Shown here: one piece after another, positions 27,352 through 40,817 of the stretch
How the letters are laid out: every line of letters starts with the position of its first letter
How positions within the stretch are numbered: position 1 is the stretch's first letter
Assembly (NCBI RefSeq): GCF_004210375.1
Contig: NC_134829.1
Location: 59,326,107 to 59,390,106 of the forward strand
Origin: Tachypleus tridentatus
Lineage: Eukaryota; Arthropoda; Merostomata; Xiphosura; Limulidae
Direction of reading: 5' to 3'
DNA length: 64,000 nucleotides
The notes under the pieces: generated by a model
What the model was told of the DNA's origin: nothing
The model's database searches: none
Seen by the model: only the letters and a program-made list of their open reading frames with translations
Made by a program: the position numbers and the translations under genes

Positions 27352-29482
27352 TGGTGTCCTATATTTTAGTCACACCACTTTCCGTCTTTGGTGTCCTATA
27401 TTTTAGTCACACCACTTTCCGTCTTTGGTGTCCTATATTTTAGTCACACCACTTTCCGTCTTTGGTGTCTTATATTTCGGACACACCACTTTCCGTTTTT
27501 GTTGTCCTATATTTTAGTCACATTACTTTCCGTTTTGTTGTCCTATATTTTAGTCACACCACTTTCCGTCTTTGTTGTCCTATATTTTAGTCACACCACT
27601 TTCCGTCTTTGTTGTCCTATATTTTAGTCACACCACTTTCCGTCTTTGGTGTCTTATATTTTAGTCACACCACTTTCCGTCTTTGTTGTCCTATATTTCG
27701 GTCACACCACTTTCCGTCTTTGGTGTCCTATAATTTAGTCACACCACTTTCCGTTTTTGTTGTCCTATATTTTAGTCACACCACTTTCCGTTTTTGTTGT
27801 CCTATATTTTAGTCACACCACTTTCCGTCTTTGTTGTCCTATATTTTAGTCACACCACTTTCCGTCTTTGTTGTCCTATATTTTAGTCATACCACTTTCC
27901 GTATTTGTTGTCCTATATTTTAGTCACACCACTTTCTGTCTTTGATGTCCTATATTTTAGTCACACCACTTTCCGTCTTTGGTGTCTTATATTTTAGTCA
28001 CACCACTTTCCATCTATGTTGTAATATATTTTAGTTACCCCTGCTTTTTTTTCTTTTTTTGTCCTATATTTTGGACACACCATTTTCCGTCTTTTTTGTC
28101 CTATATTTTAGTTACACCACTTTTTTTTTGTCTTTGTTGTCCTATATTTTAGTCACACAACTTTCCGTCTTTGTTGTCCTATATTTTGGTCACACCACTT
28201 TCCGTCTTTGTTGTCCTATATTTTTGGTCACACCACTTTCCGTCTTTGTTGTCCTATATTTTGGTCACACCACTTTCCGTCTTTGTTGTCCTATATTTTG
28301 GTAACACCACTTTCCGTCTTTGTTGTCCTATATTTTGGACACACAACTTTCCGTCTTTGTTGTTCTATATTTTAGTCACATTAATTTCCGTCTTTGTTGT
28401 CCTATATTTTGGTCACACAACTTTCCGTTTTTGTTGTACTATATTTTAGTTACACAACTTTTTGTCTTTTTTGTCCTCTATTTTAGTCACAGAACTTTCC
28501 GTCTTTGTTGTCCTTTAATTTAGTCACACCACTTTCCGTCTTTGTTGTCCTATATTTTATTCACATTACTTTCCGTCTTTGTTGTCCTATATTTTAGTCA
28601 CACCACTTTCCGTCTTTGTTGTTCTATATTTTAGTCACATTACTTTCCGTCTTTGTTGTCCTATATTTTAGTCACACCACTTTCCGTCTTTGTTGTCCTA
28701 TATTTTAGTCACACCACTTTCCGTCTTTGTTGTCCTATATTTTAGTCACTCCACTTTCCGTCTTTGTTGTCCTATATTTTAGTCACCACCACTTTCCGTC
28801 TTTGTTATTCTATAATTTAGTGATACCGCTTTTCGTCTTTCTTTCATATATTTTAGTGACACCACTTTCCGTCTTTGTTGTCCTATATTTTATTCACATC
28901 ACTTTCCGTCTTTGTTGTCCTATATTTTAGTCACACCACTTTCCGTCTTTGGTGTCCTATATTTTAGTCACACCACTTTCCGTCTTTGGTGTCTTATATT
29001 TTAGTCACACCACTTTCCGTCTTTGTTGTCCTATATTTCGGACACACCACTTTCCGTCTTTGTTGTCCTATATTTCGGACACACCACTTTCCGTCTTTGT
29101 TATCTTATATTTCGGACACATCACTTTACGTTTTTGTTGTCCTATATTTTGGTCACATAACTTTCCGTCTTTGTTGTTCTATATTTTAGTCACATTACTT
29201 TCCGTCTTTGTTGTCCTATATTTTAGTCACATTACTTTCCATCTTTGTTGTCCTATATTTTAGTCACACCACTTTCCGTCTTTGTTGTCCTATATTTTAG
29301 TCACTGCACTTTCCGTCTTTGTTGTCCTATATTTTAGTCACTCCACTTTCCGTCTTTGTTATTCTATAATTTAGTGATACCGCTTTTCGTCTTTCTTTGA
29401 TATATTTTAGTCACACCACTTTCCGTCTTTGTTGTCCAATAATTTAGTCACATTACTTTCCGTTTTTGTTGTCCAATAATTT

Positions 29483-30600
29483 AGTCACATTACTTTCCGT
29501 TTTTGTTGTACTATATTTTAGTCACATTACTTTCCGTTTTTGTTGTACTATATTTTAGGCACACCACTTTCCGTCTTTGTTGTCCTATATTTTACTCATA
29601 CCACTTTCCGTATTTGTTGTCCTATATTTTAGTCACACCACTTTCTGTCTTTGATGTCCTATATTTTAGTCACACCACTTTCCGTCTTTGGTGTCTTATG
29701 TTTTAGTCACACCACTTTCCGTCTTTGGTGTCTTATATTTTAGTCACACCACTTTCCATCTTTCTTGTGCTAAATTTCGGACACGCCATTTTCCGTCTTT
29801 TTAATCCTATATTTTAGTTACACCACTTTTTGTCTTTGTAGTCCTCTATTTTAGTCACACAACTTTCCGTCTCTGTTGTCCTATATTTCGGTCACACCAC
29901 TTTCCGTCTTTGTTGTCCTACTGTTGGTCACACCACTTTCTGTTTTTGTTGTCCTATATTTTATTCACATCACTTTCCGTTTTTGTTGTCCTATATTTTA
30001 GTTACACCACTTTTTGTCTTTGTAGTCCTCTATTTTAGTCACACAACTTTCCGTCTTTGTTGTCCTATATTTCGGTCACACCACTTTCCGTCTTTGTTGT
30101 CCTATATTTCGGTCACACCACTTTCCGTCTTTGTTGTCCTATATTTCGGTAACACCACTTTCCCTCTTTGTTGTCCTATATTTCGGACACACAACTTTCC
30201 GTCTTTGTTGTCCTATATTTTAGTCACATTACTTTCCGTCTTTGTTGTCCTATATTTTGGTCACACAACTTTCCGTTTTTGTTGTACTATATTTTAGTCA
30301 CACCACTTTCCGTCTTTGGTGTCTTATATTTTAGTCACATTACTTTCCGTTTTTGTTGTTCAATAATTTAGTCACATTACTTTCCGTTTTTGTTGTACTA
30401 TATTTTAGTCACATTACTTTCCGTTTTTGTTGTACTATATTTTAGTCACACCACTTTCCGTCTTTGTTGTCCTATATTTTACTCATACCACTTTCCGTAT
30501 TTGTTGTCCTATATTTTAGTCACACCACTTTTTGTCTTTGATGTCCTATATTTTAGTCACACCACTTTCCGTCTTTGGTGTCTTATGTTTTAGTCACACC
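29483..30600. repeat. 887-bp duplicated block in the 37-bp satellite
   Basis: A rare variant series reads acattac units, then ttttactcatacc, ccgtatttg, tttgatgtcc and a ttatgttttag unit. It occurs around 29503-29706 and again around 30390-30593, offset 887 bp (24 units is 888 bp). It is a second, independent higher-order period within the array. Confidence 0.75.
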
Positions 30601-33600
30601 ACTTTTTGTCTTTGTAGTCCTCTATTTTAGTCACACAACTTTCCGTCTTTGTTGTCCTTTAATTTAGTCACACCACTTTCCGTCTTTGTTGTCCTATATT
30701 TTATTCACATCACTTTCCGTCTTTGTTGTCCTATATTTTATTCACATCACTTTCCGTCTTTGTTGTCCTATATTTTATTCACACCAATTTTCGTCTTTGT
30801 TGTCCTATATTTTATTCACACCAATTTTCGTCTTTGTTGTCCTATATTTTATTCTCACCAATTTTCGTCTTTGTTGTCCTATATTTTAGTCACACCAATT
30901 TTCGTCTTTGTTGTCCTATATTTGTGACACGCCATTCCGTCTTTGGTGTCTTATATTTTAGTCACACCACTTTCCGTCTTTGGTGTCTTATATTTTAGTC
31001 ACACCACTTTCCATCTTTGTTGTACTATATTTTAGTTACACCACTTTTTGTCTTTGTTGTCCTATATTTTAGTCACGCCACTTTCCGTCTTTCTTATCCT
31101 ATATTTTAGTCACACCGCTTTTCGTCTTTGTTTCCTATATTTTAGTCACACCTGTTTCCGTTTTTGTTGTCATATTTTAGTCACACCACTTTCCGTCTTT
31201 GTTGTCCAATAATTTAGTCACATTACTTTCCGTTTGTGTTGTACTATATTTTAGTCACATTACTTTCCGTTTTTGTTGTACTATATTTTAGGCACACCAC
31301 TTTCCGTCTTTGTTGTCCTATATTTTACTCACACCACTTTCCGTAATTGTTGTCCTATATTTTAGTCACACCACTTTCCGTCTTTGGTGTTTTATATTTT
31401 AGTTACCCCACTTTTTATCTTTGTTGTCCTAAATTTCGGACACGCCACTTTCCGTCTTTTTAATCCTATATTTTAGTCACACCCCTTTTTGTCTTTGTTG
31501 TCCTATATTTTAGTTACACCACTTTTTGTCTTTGGTGTCTTATATTTTAGTCACACCGCTTTCCGTCTTTTTTGTCCTATATTTTAGTTACAAAACTTTT
31601 CCTCTTTGTTTCCTATAGTTTAGTCACACCAGTTTCCGTCTTTCTTGTCCTATATTTTAGTCACACCAATTTCCGTCTTTGTTGTCCTATATTTTAGTCA
31701 CACCAATTTCCGTCTTTGTTGCCCTATATTTCGGTCACACCACTTTCCGTCTTTGTTGTCCTATATTTCGGTAACACCACTTTCCGTCTTTGTTGTCCTA
31801 TATTTCGGACACACAACTTTCCGTCTTTGTTGTTCTATATTTTAGTCACATCACTTTCCGTCTTTGTTGTCCTATATTTTAGACACACCACTTTCCGTCT
31901 TTGGTGACTTATATTTTAGACACACCACTTTCCGTCTATGGTGACTTATATTTTAGTCACACCACTTTCCGTCTTTGTTGTCCTATATTTCCGACACACC
32001 ACTTTCCGTCTTTGTTGTCCTATATTTTGGACACACCACTTTCCGTCTTTGTTGTCCTATATTTTAGACACACCACTTTCCGTCTTTGTTGTCCTATATT
32101 TTAGACACATCACTTTCCGTTTTTGTTGTCCTATATTTTAGTCACACCACTTTCCGTCTTTGTTGTCCTATATTTTAGTCACACCACTTTCCGTCTTTGT
32201 TGTTCTATATTTTAGTCACACCACTTTCCGTCTTTGTTGTCCTATATTTTAGTCACACCACTTTCCGTCTTTGTTGTCCTATATTTTAGTCACCCACTTT
32301 CCGTCTTTGTTGTCCTATATTTTAGTCACTCCACTTTCCGTCTTTGTTATTCTATAATTTAGTAATACCGCTTTTCGTCTTTCTTTCATATATTTTAGTC
32401 ACACCACTTTCCGTCTTTGTTGTCCAATAATTTAGTCACATTACTTTCCGTTTTTGTTGTCCTATATTTCAGTCACACCGTTTCCATCTTTGTTGTCCTA
32501 TATTTTAGTCACACCGTTTCCATCTTTGTTGTCCTATATTTTAGTCACACCACTTTCCGTCTTTGTTGTCCTATATTTTGGTCACACCACTTTCCGTCTT
32601 TGTTGTCCTATATTTTAGTCACACCGTTTTCCGTCTTTGTTGTCCTATATTTTAGTCACACCGTTTTCCGATTTTGTTGTCCTATATTTTTGGTCACACA
32701 ACTTTCCGTTTTTGTTGTACCTATATTTTAGTTACACCACTATTTGTCTTTGTAGTCCTATATTTTAGTCACACAACTTTCCGTCTTTGTTGTTCTATAT
32801 TTCGGACACACCACTTTCTGATTTTGTTGTCCTATATTTTGGTCACACAACTTTCCGTTTTTGTTGTCCTATGTTTTGTCACACCACTTTTTTGTCTTTG
32901 TTATCCTCTATTTTAGTCACACAACTTTCCGTTTTTGTTGTCCTCTATTTTAGTCACACAACTTTCCGTCTTTGTTGACCTTTAATTTGGTCACACCACT
33001 TTCCGTCTTTGTTGTCCTATATTTTATTCACATCACTTTCCGTCTTTGTTGACCTTAATTTGGTCACACCACTTTCCGTCTTTTGTTGTCCTATATTTTA
33101 GTCACACCACTTTCCGTCTTTGTTGTCTTATATTTTAGTCACACCACTTTCCGTCTTTGTTGTCTTATATTTTCGTCACTCCACTTTTTCTTTGTTGTCC
33201 TATATTTCGGACACCACTTTCCGTCTTTTTCCTCTTATCCTATATTTTAGTCACACCACTTTCCGTCTTTGTTATTCCATATTTTAGTCACACCACTTCC
33301 GTCTTTGTTGTCCTATATTTTAGTCACACCACTTTCCGTCTTTGTTGTCCTATATTTTAGTCACATTACTTTCCTTCTTTGTTGTCCTATATTTAGTCAC
33401 ATTACTTTCCTTCTTTGTTGTCCTATATTTTAGTCACACCACTTTCCGTCTTTTTTGTCCTATATTTTGGTCACACCACTTTCCGTCTTTGTTGTCCTAT
33501 ATTTTAGTCACACCACTTTCCGTCTTTGTTGTCCTATATTTTAGACACACCACTTTCCGTCTTTGTTGTCCTATATTTTAGTCACACCACTTTCCGTCTT

Positions 33601-36600
33601 TGTTGTCCTATATTTTTCAGACACACCACTTTCCGTCTTTGTTGTCTTATATTTCTAGACACACCACTTTCCGTCTTTGTTGTCCTATATTTTAGTCACA
33701 CCACTTTCCGTCTTTGTTGTCCTATATTTTAGTCACACCCACTTTCCGTCTTTGTTGTCCTATATTTTGGACACACCACTTTCCGTCTTTGTTGTCCTAT
33801 ATTTTGGACACACCACTTTCCGTCTTTGTTGTCCTATATTTCGGACACACCACTTTCCGTTTTTGTTGTACTATATTTTAGTCACACCACTTTCCGTCTT
33901 TGTTGTCCTATATTTTAGTCACACCACTTTCCGTCTTTGGTGTCCTATATTTTAGTCACACCACTTTCCGTCTTTGGTGTCCTATATTTTAGTCACACAA
34001 CTTTCCGTCTTTGTTGTCCTATATTTTAGTCACACAACTTTCCGTCTCTGTTGTCCTATATTTCGGTCACACCACTTTCCGTCTTTGTTGTCCTATATTT
34101 TATTCACATCACTTTCTGTTTTTGTTGTCCTATATTTTATTCACATCACTTTCCGTTTTTGTTGTACTATATTTTAGTTACACCACTTTTTGTCTTTGTA
34201 GTCCTCTATTTTAGTCACACAACTTTCCGTCTTTGTTGTCCTATATTTCGGTCACACCACTTTCCGTCTTTGTTGTCCTATATTTTGGTCACACAACTTT
34301 CCGTCTTTGTTGTCCTATATTTTAGTCACATCACTTTCCGTCTTTGTTGTCTTATATTTTAGTCACACCACTTTCCGTCTTTGGTGACTTATATTTTAGT
34401 CACACCACTTTCCGTCTTTGGTGACTTATATTTTAGTCACACCACTTTCCGTCTTTGTTGTCCTATATTTCTGACACACCACTTTCCGTCTTTGTTGTCC
34501 TATATTTCGGACACACCACTTTCCGTCTTTGTTGTCCTATATTTCGGACACACCACTTTTCGTCTTTGTTGTCTTATATTTCGGACACACCACTTTCTGA
34601 TTTTGTTGTCCTATGTTTTGGTCACACAACTTTGCGTTTTGTTGTCCTATATTTTGGTCACACCACTTTTTTGTCTTTGTTATCCTCTATTTTAGTCACA
34701 CAACTTTCCGTTTTTGTTGTCCTCTATTTTAGTCACACAACTTTCCGTTTTTGTTGTCCTCTATTTTAGTCACACAACTTTCCGTCTTTGTTGTCCTTAT
34801 ATTTTGGTTACACCAATTTCCGTCTTTGTTGTCCTATATTTTATTCACATCACTTTCCGTCTTTCTTGTCCTATATTTTAGTCACACCACTTTCCGTCTT
34901 TGGTGTCTTATATTTTAGTCACACCACTTTCCGTCTTTGTTGTCTTATATTTTAGTCACACCACTTTTTTTCTTTTGTTGTCCTATATTTTGGACACACC
35001 ACTTTCCGTCTTTGTTGTCCTATATTTTAGTCACACCACTTTCCGTCTTTGTTGTTCCATATTTTAGTCACACCACTTTCGTCGTCTTTGTTGTCCTATA
35101 TTTTAGTCACACCGCTTTCCGTCTTTGTTGTCATATATTTTAGTCACATTACTTTCCTTCTTTGTTGTCATATATTTTAGTCACACAACTTTCCGTCTTT
35201 TTTGTCCTATATTTTAGTCACACCACTTTCCGTCTTTGTTGTCCTATATTTTAGTCACACCACTTTCCGTCTTTGGTGTCCTATATTTTAGTCACACCAC
35301 TTTCCTTCTTTGGTGTCCTATATTTTAGTCACACCACTTTCCTTCTTTGGTGTCCTATATTTTAGTCACACCACTTTCTTTCCTTTTTTTTGTCCTATAT
35401 TTTAGTCACACCACTTTCCTTCTTTTTTGTTGTCCTATATTTTAGTCACACCACTTTCCGTCTTTGTTGTCCTATATTTTAGTCACACCACTTTCCGTCT
35501 TTGTTGTCCTATATTTCGGACACACCACTTTCCGTTTTTGTTGTACTATATTTTAGGCACACCACTTTCCGTTTTTGTTGTACTATATTTTAGGCACACC
35601 ACTTTCCGTCTTTGTTGTCCTATATTTTACTCACACCACTTTCCGTCTTTGTTGTCCTATATTTTAGTCACACCACTTTCCGTCTTTGTTGTCCTATATT
35701 TTAGTCACACCACTTTCCGTCTTTGGTGTCTTATATTTTAGTCACACCACTTTCCATCTTTGTTGTAATATATTTTAGTTACCCCGCTTTTTTCTTTGTT
35801 GTCCTAAATTTTAGACACGCCATTTTCCGTCTTTTTTAATCCTATATTTTAGTTACACCACTTTTGTCTTTTGTAGTCCTATATTTTAGTCACACAACTT
35901 TCCGTCTTTGTTGTTCTATATTTTAGTCACACCTCTTTCCGTCTTTGTTGTCCTATATTTTAGTCACACCACTTTCCGTCTTTGTTGTCCTATATTTTAG
36001 TCACACCACTTTCCGTCTTTGTTGTCCTATATTTTAGTAACACCACTTTCCGTCTTTGTTGTCCTATATTTCGGACACACCACTTTCCGTCTTTGTTGTT
36101 CTATATTTTAGTCACATTACTTTCCGTCTTTGTTGTCCTATATTTTAGTCACACAACTTTCCGTTTTGTTGTACTATATTTTAGTTACACAACTTTTTTG
36201 TCTTTTTTTGTCCTATATTTTAGTCACAGAACTTTCCGTCTTTGTTGTCCTTAATTTAGTCACACCACTTTCCGTCTTTGTTGTCCTATATTTTATTCAC
36301 ATTACTTTCCGTCTTTGTTGTCCTATATTTTAGTCACATTACTTTCCGTCTTTGTTGTCCTATATTTTAGTCACTCCACTTTCCGTCTTTGTTATTCTAT
36401 AATTTAGTGATACCGCTTTTCGTCTTTCTTTCATATATTTTAGTCACACCACTTTCCGTCTTTGTTGTCCTATATTTTAGTCACATTACTTTCCGTTTTG
36501 TTGTCCTAATAATTTAGTCACATTACTTTCCGTTTTTGTTGTCCTATATTTTAGTCACATTACTTTCCGTTTTTGTTGTCTTTATATTTTAGTCACACAA

Positions 36601-38502
36601 CTTTCCGTCTTTGTTGTCCTATATTTTAGGTCACACCACTTTCCGTCTTTGTTGTCCTATATTTCGGTCACACCACTTTCCGTCTTTGTTGTCCTATATT
36701 TTGGTCACACCACTTTCTGTTTTTGTTGTCCTATATTTTAGTTACACCACTTTTTGTCTTTGTTGTCCTCTATTTTAGTCACACAACTTTCCGTCTTTGT
36801 TGTCCTATATTTCGGTCACACCACTTTCCGTCTTTGTTGTCCTATATTTCGGTCACACCACTTTCCGTCTTTGTTGTCCTATATTTTGGTCACACCACTT
36901 TCCGTCTTTGTTGTCCTATATTTCGGTCACACCACTTTCCGTCTTTGTTGTCCTATATTTCGGTAACACCACTTTCCCTCTTTGTTGTCCTATATTTCGG
37001 ACACACAACTTTTTGTCTTTTTTGTCCTCTATTTTAGTCACAGAACTTTCCGTCTTTGTTGTCCTTTAATTTAGTCACACCACTTTCCGTCTTTGTTGTC
37101 CTATATTTTATTCACATCACTTTCCGTCTTTGTTGTCCTATATTTTATTCACACCAATTTTCGTCTTTGTTGTCCTATATTTTAGTCACACCACTTTTTG
37201 TTTTTGTTGTCCTATATTTGTGACACGCCATTCCGTCTTTGGTGTCTTATATTTTAGTCACACCACTTTCCGTCTTTGGTGTCTTATATTTTAGTCACAT
37301 TACTTTCCATCTTTGTTGTACTATATTTTAGTTACACCACTTTTTGTCTTTGTTGTCCTATATTTCGGACACGCCACTTTACGTCTTTCTTATCCTATAT
37401 TTTACTCACACCACTTTCCGTATTTGTTGTCCTATATTTTAGTCACACCACTTTCCGTCTTTGTTGTTTTATATTTTAGTCACACCACTTTCCGTCTTTG
37501 GTGTTTTATATTTTAGTCACACCACTTTCCGTCTTTGGTGTTTTATATTTTAGTCACACCACTTTCCGTCTTTGTTGTACTATATTTTAGTTACCCCACT
37601 TTTTATCTTTGTTGTCCTAAATTTCGGACACGCCACTTTCCGTCTTTTTAATCCTATATTTTAGTCACACCACTTTTTGTCTTTGTTGTCCTATATTTTA
37701 GTTACACCACTTTTTGTCTTTGGTGTCTTATATTTTAGTCACACCACTTTCCGTCTTTGTTGTCCAATAATTTAGTCACATTACTTTCCGTTTTTGTTGT
37801 ACTATATTTTATTCACATTACTTTCCGTTTTTGTTGTACTATATTTTAGGCACACCACTTTCCGTCTTTGGTGTCTTATATTTTAGTCACACCACTTTCC
37901 GTCTTTGGTGTCTTATATTTTAGTCACACCACTTTCCGTCTTTGTTGTCTATATTTTAGTCACACCACTTTCCGTCTTTGGTGCCTTATATTTTAGTCAC
38001 ACCACTTTCCGTCTTTGGTGCCTTATATTTTAGTCACACCACTTTCCGTCTTTGGTGTCTTATATTTTAGTCACACCACTTTCCGTCTTTGGTGTCTTTT
38101 ATTTTAGTCACTCCACTTTCCATCTTTGTTGTACTATATTTTCGTTACACGACTTTTTATCTTTGTTGTCCTATATTTCGGATACGCCGCTTTCCGTCTT
38201 TGTTGTCCTATATTTTAGTCACACCACTTTCCGATTTTGTTGTCCTATATTTTGGTCACACCACTTTCCGTTTTTGTTGTACTATATTTTGGTCACACAA
38301 CTTTCCGTTTTTGTTGTACTATATTTTAGTTTCACCACTTTTTATCTTTGTAGTCCTCTGTTTCGGTCACACCACTTTCCGTCTTTGTTTTCCTATATTT
38401 TTATCATGTTATTTTCATATGTTATAAGTTTATTTCTTCCAAAGTGATATTTAGCTCAGTAAGCTTTAAATATTTTTCAAAATCAAACTTTTCAATCTGT
38501 TG

Positions 38503-38598
38503 TGAACTGATGGTATGTTATATCTGTAGTGAACTGATGGTCTGTTGTATCTGTGATGAACTGTTTGTCTGTTGTATCTCTGGTGAACTGATGGATTG
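38503..38598. repeat. 27-bp minisatellite, about 3.5 copies
   Basis: Copies start at 38503, 38530, 38557 and 38584, each beginning tgaactg and containing tctgttgtatctgt with a few substitutions. It lies just beyond the right edge of the 37-bp satellite and is unrelated to it in sequence. Confidence 0.85.
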
Positions 38599-38715
38599 TT
38601 TACCTTGAAGTATTTAACCTACTTTGCATGTTCTCTTGTGAAACATTCTCCAAACTTGTCTTCACCGGACATATACTTTCATATGTACTTAAAATCGGTT
38701 CTAAAGTTAGCCATT

Positions 38716-38781
38716 GACCTTCTCGGATATGACAGTGTGTTCTAGTTTGACCTTCTCGGATATGACAGTGTGTTCTAGTTT
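38716..38781. repeat. 33-bp direct repeat, 2 copies
   Basis: Two identical adjacent 33-bp copies beginning gaccttctcggatatgacag (38716-38748 and 38749-38781). Confidence 0.95.
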
Positions 38782-38877
38782 GAAAAAGGTGACTTTTTGT
38801 GTGACTTTCTTTTCAGGTAGTTGTGTTTACATTTTTATTTTGAGGTTTCTGGTGGTGAGTTGATTATTACATCCAAC

Positions 38878-38995
38878 CTTGCCTCCTCCAGTGGCTCAGC
38901 CGTATGAAAACCGGGTTTCGATACCCGTGGTGTGCAAAGCACAGATAGTCCATTGTGTAGCTTTGTGCTTAATTCAAAAGGACAAAACTACAATA
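38878..38995 (+). mobile_element. tRNA-derived SINE, family C
   Basis: A tRNA-like head (gtggctcagc as A-box region, gggtttcgatacccg as B-box and T-arm region) is followed by a tail ending agctttgtgcttaattcaaa. It is flanked by the 9-bp target-site duplication acatccaac (38869-38877 and 38996-39004). The head is internally shortened relative to a full tRNA, so it is not a tRNA gene. A second copy lies at 46551-46655. Confidence 0.8.
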
Positions 38996-39184
38996 ACATC
39001 CAACTTTGGTTGCTCTCTAGGGTTGGAAATTTTAAACAAGTTATCGGAATGGTTTCTTAAAGCGAAAGTGTTCAGTTTGATTTTAGGTGATTAAACCTGG
39101 AGTGACCCATATTGTTTCGTGAATTTCTTTACACAATTAATTGTTATCCACATATGACAAAATAACTGTTCTAGCCTTGTTGTT

Positions 39185-39299
39185 TGTCCTCTGTCAGCGG
39201 TAAGTTTACGGATTTATTGCGCAAAAATCCGGGGTTGGTTCCCTGTGGTGGAGACAGTACATAGCCCAATGTGGCTTTGCGCTAAAATAAACAAACACA
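39185..39299 (+). mobile_element. tRNA-derived SINE, family B, diverged
   Basis: A tRNA-like head (cagcggtaagtttacggatt, then ggggttggttccc) is followed by a tail with tagcccaatgtggctttgcg. It shares this head and tail with the pair at 57834-58109. It is diverged and no target-site duplication was seen. Confidence 0.75.
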
Positions 39300-40097
39300 T
39301 GATCAGTTGACCGTTTAAGGAGCCCATGATTTCAGAAGTAACTGACCGTAAAGACAACTCTTTAGTTTATAAGGTTTTCGTTTGTTATACTTACAAGAAT
39401 TAGCACTCTTAATATTTCAACACATCAGGGACTTTAATGTAACGTACTATTTTATACGTGTGAAAGCTATATTACTTTGGTTTGTAAATTACAAATTTGG
39501 GGCTAAGTTATAATATAATTTGGTAAATTTCTTTAAATGCCTCAGTTACTACCTTTGTACGTAGTTTACAACGTAGCTAGTTTTTTTTTCGTTATGCAAG
39601 TTGCAACGTAATTTAGAAAACTGTTTTATCAGTAAGGCACTACTGTTGTTTATAAGTAGCAAAGTACTTCGATAAACTTCCATCATCTGTAAATTATTAC
39701 TTCGTTGTGCGAGTTACAACGTAATTACATCAACCTACTTAACCTGTATTCCACTACTTAATATATAAATTATTAGTTATAGAAATGATAGCTGTATAAA
39801 GTAGATGTTGGTTCAGTCATAAATATTTTTTAGGTCGGTCGTTAAGATCTCTAAGCCTAGTGAACCAACTGCTTGACAACGTTTTATGAGCTGTGTGACA
39901 AACCTTGCTAAACACGTGAAGGAAATAAATAACAGTTACGAACAAGCGTGTGTTTTCTTTACCAATATCTGCAGAGGAAAGAAGTCTACAAAACGTACAT
40001 CAATGTCTTCTGCTTCATCTCATTTCTAACAGCTTTTTACAACCTCTTTTATGGCATCAGAAACTAGCGAGAAAATTAGCATCAGTCTTTCAGACAG
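39300..40097. other. Non-coding, AT-rich
   Basis: No exon, RNA gene or recognisable transposon seen. Short motifs resembling gcaagttgcaacgtaatt recur near 39590 and 39710, suggesting decayed simple repeats. Confidence 0.5.
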
Positions 40098-40400
40098 CTA
40101 CGTCCTTTAAACAGTGCATTACGAAATTAACACACGAAAGATAACAATATTAAAACAGTAGTAACAGGTACGCCTAAAGTACACTGTGAAATTAACACAC
40201 GAGATATAATGTTAAAACAGTAGTCACAGGTACGTCTTCGATACACTGCGAAATTAACACATGAGAGACAACATTAAAACACTAGAAACAGGTATGTCTT
40301 CAGTACACTGTGAACTTAACACACGAGAGATAATATTAAAACAGTGGTCACACACTTTACGTCCTGTAAACAATACATTAAGAAACGAACTCAAGAGAAA
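40098..40400. repeat. 62-65-bp minisatellite, about 4-5 diverged copies
   Basis: The motif gaaattaacacac recurs at 40123, 40188 and 40250, and as gaacttaacacac at 40312. Each copy is followed by gagataatattaaaacagt and acaggtacgtctt with substitutions. A degenerate last copy runs to about 40400. Confidence 0.8.
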
Positions 40401-40545
40401 CATTATTTAAAAAAATATTCGTGTATAGTGTCTCTAGGCTCTGTAAACCATCCCTGTAGGAAATAAATTGAGATTTCAAAATGTTATAAGTACTCTCGAA
40501 AGGGAACATGTAGTTAAAGAAGTTAAACTTAAGTTTACCGGGAGG

Positions 40546-40817
40546 TTTGTTTGTTTGTTTTGAATTTCGCATGAAGCTACATGAGGGCTATCTGCGCTAG
40601 CCATCCCTAATTTAGCAGTGTAAAACTAGAGGGAAGGCAGCTAGTCATCACCACGCAGCGCCAACTTTTGGGCTACTCTTTTACCAAAGAATAGTAGGAT
40701 TGACCGTCACATTATAACTCTCCCATGGCTGAAAAAGTGAGCATGTTTGTTGCGACGGGAAATCGAGCCCGCGACTTTCAGATTGCGAGTCAAGCACCCT
40801 ACTTACCTGGCCTACTG
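40546..40817 (-). mobile_element. tRNA-derived SINE, family A
   Basis: Minus-strand copy. The 3' tail is at the left (tgttttgaatttcgc), the conserved body has cgtccctaatttagcagtg-type and ggcagctagtcatcacca blocks, and the tRNA-like head is at the right with a degraded B box. The head is substituted and no clear target duplication was seen, suggesting an older insertion. Confidence 0.88.

Larger units (their letters stand above)
2651..38401. repeat. 37-bp tandem satellite array, about 966 copies
   Basis: The commonest unit is 37 bp: gtcacaccactttccgtctt followed by tgttgtcctatatttta. The array fills 35.7 kb without any interruption by another element. The plus strand is strongly pyrimidine-biased (17 T, 10 C, 6 A and 4 G per unit), with one CpG per unit. 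Recurrent variants include ttcgg or ttttgg in place of the terminal ttttag, acatta or acatcac for acaccac, ttggtgtc for ttgttgtc, a T-run expansion at actttttt, and taatttggtcacaccaattt. Many units carry 1-5 base indels. The right edge decays over the last few units into unique sequence after about 38400; the left edge is cut by the gap. Because 37 leaves remainder 1 when divided by 3, each frame meets the tag stop about once per three units. Where variants remove it, long repetitive open frames appear; these are not genes. Confidence 0.98.

Noticed and set aside
2651-38401. Dozens of plus-strand open frames of 60-240 codons with repeating hydrophobic motifs
   Set aside because: All three frames give the same peptide pattern because the 37-bp unit shifts frame each copy. 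There is no fixed frame, indels are common and ends fall at the repeat's own tag stop.
2651-38401. CRISPR-like array (regular direct repeats of about 37 bp)
   Set aside because: The repeats are directly contiguous with no unique spacers, no cas-like genes are present, and the genome is eukaryotic.
2651-38401. Centromere assignment of the 37-bp satellite
   Set aside because: Higher-order structure is suggestive, but nothing in the sequence alone shows centromere function, and no CENP-B-box-like motif was seen in the unit.
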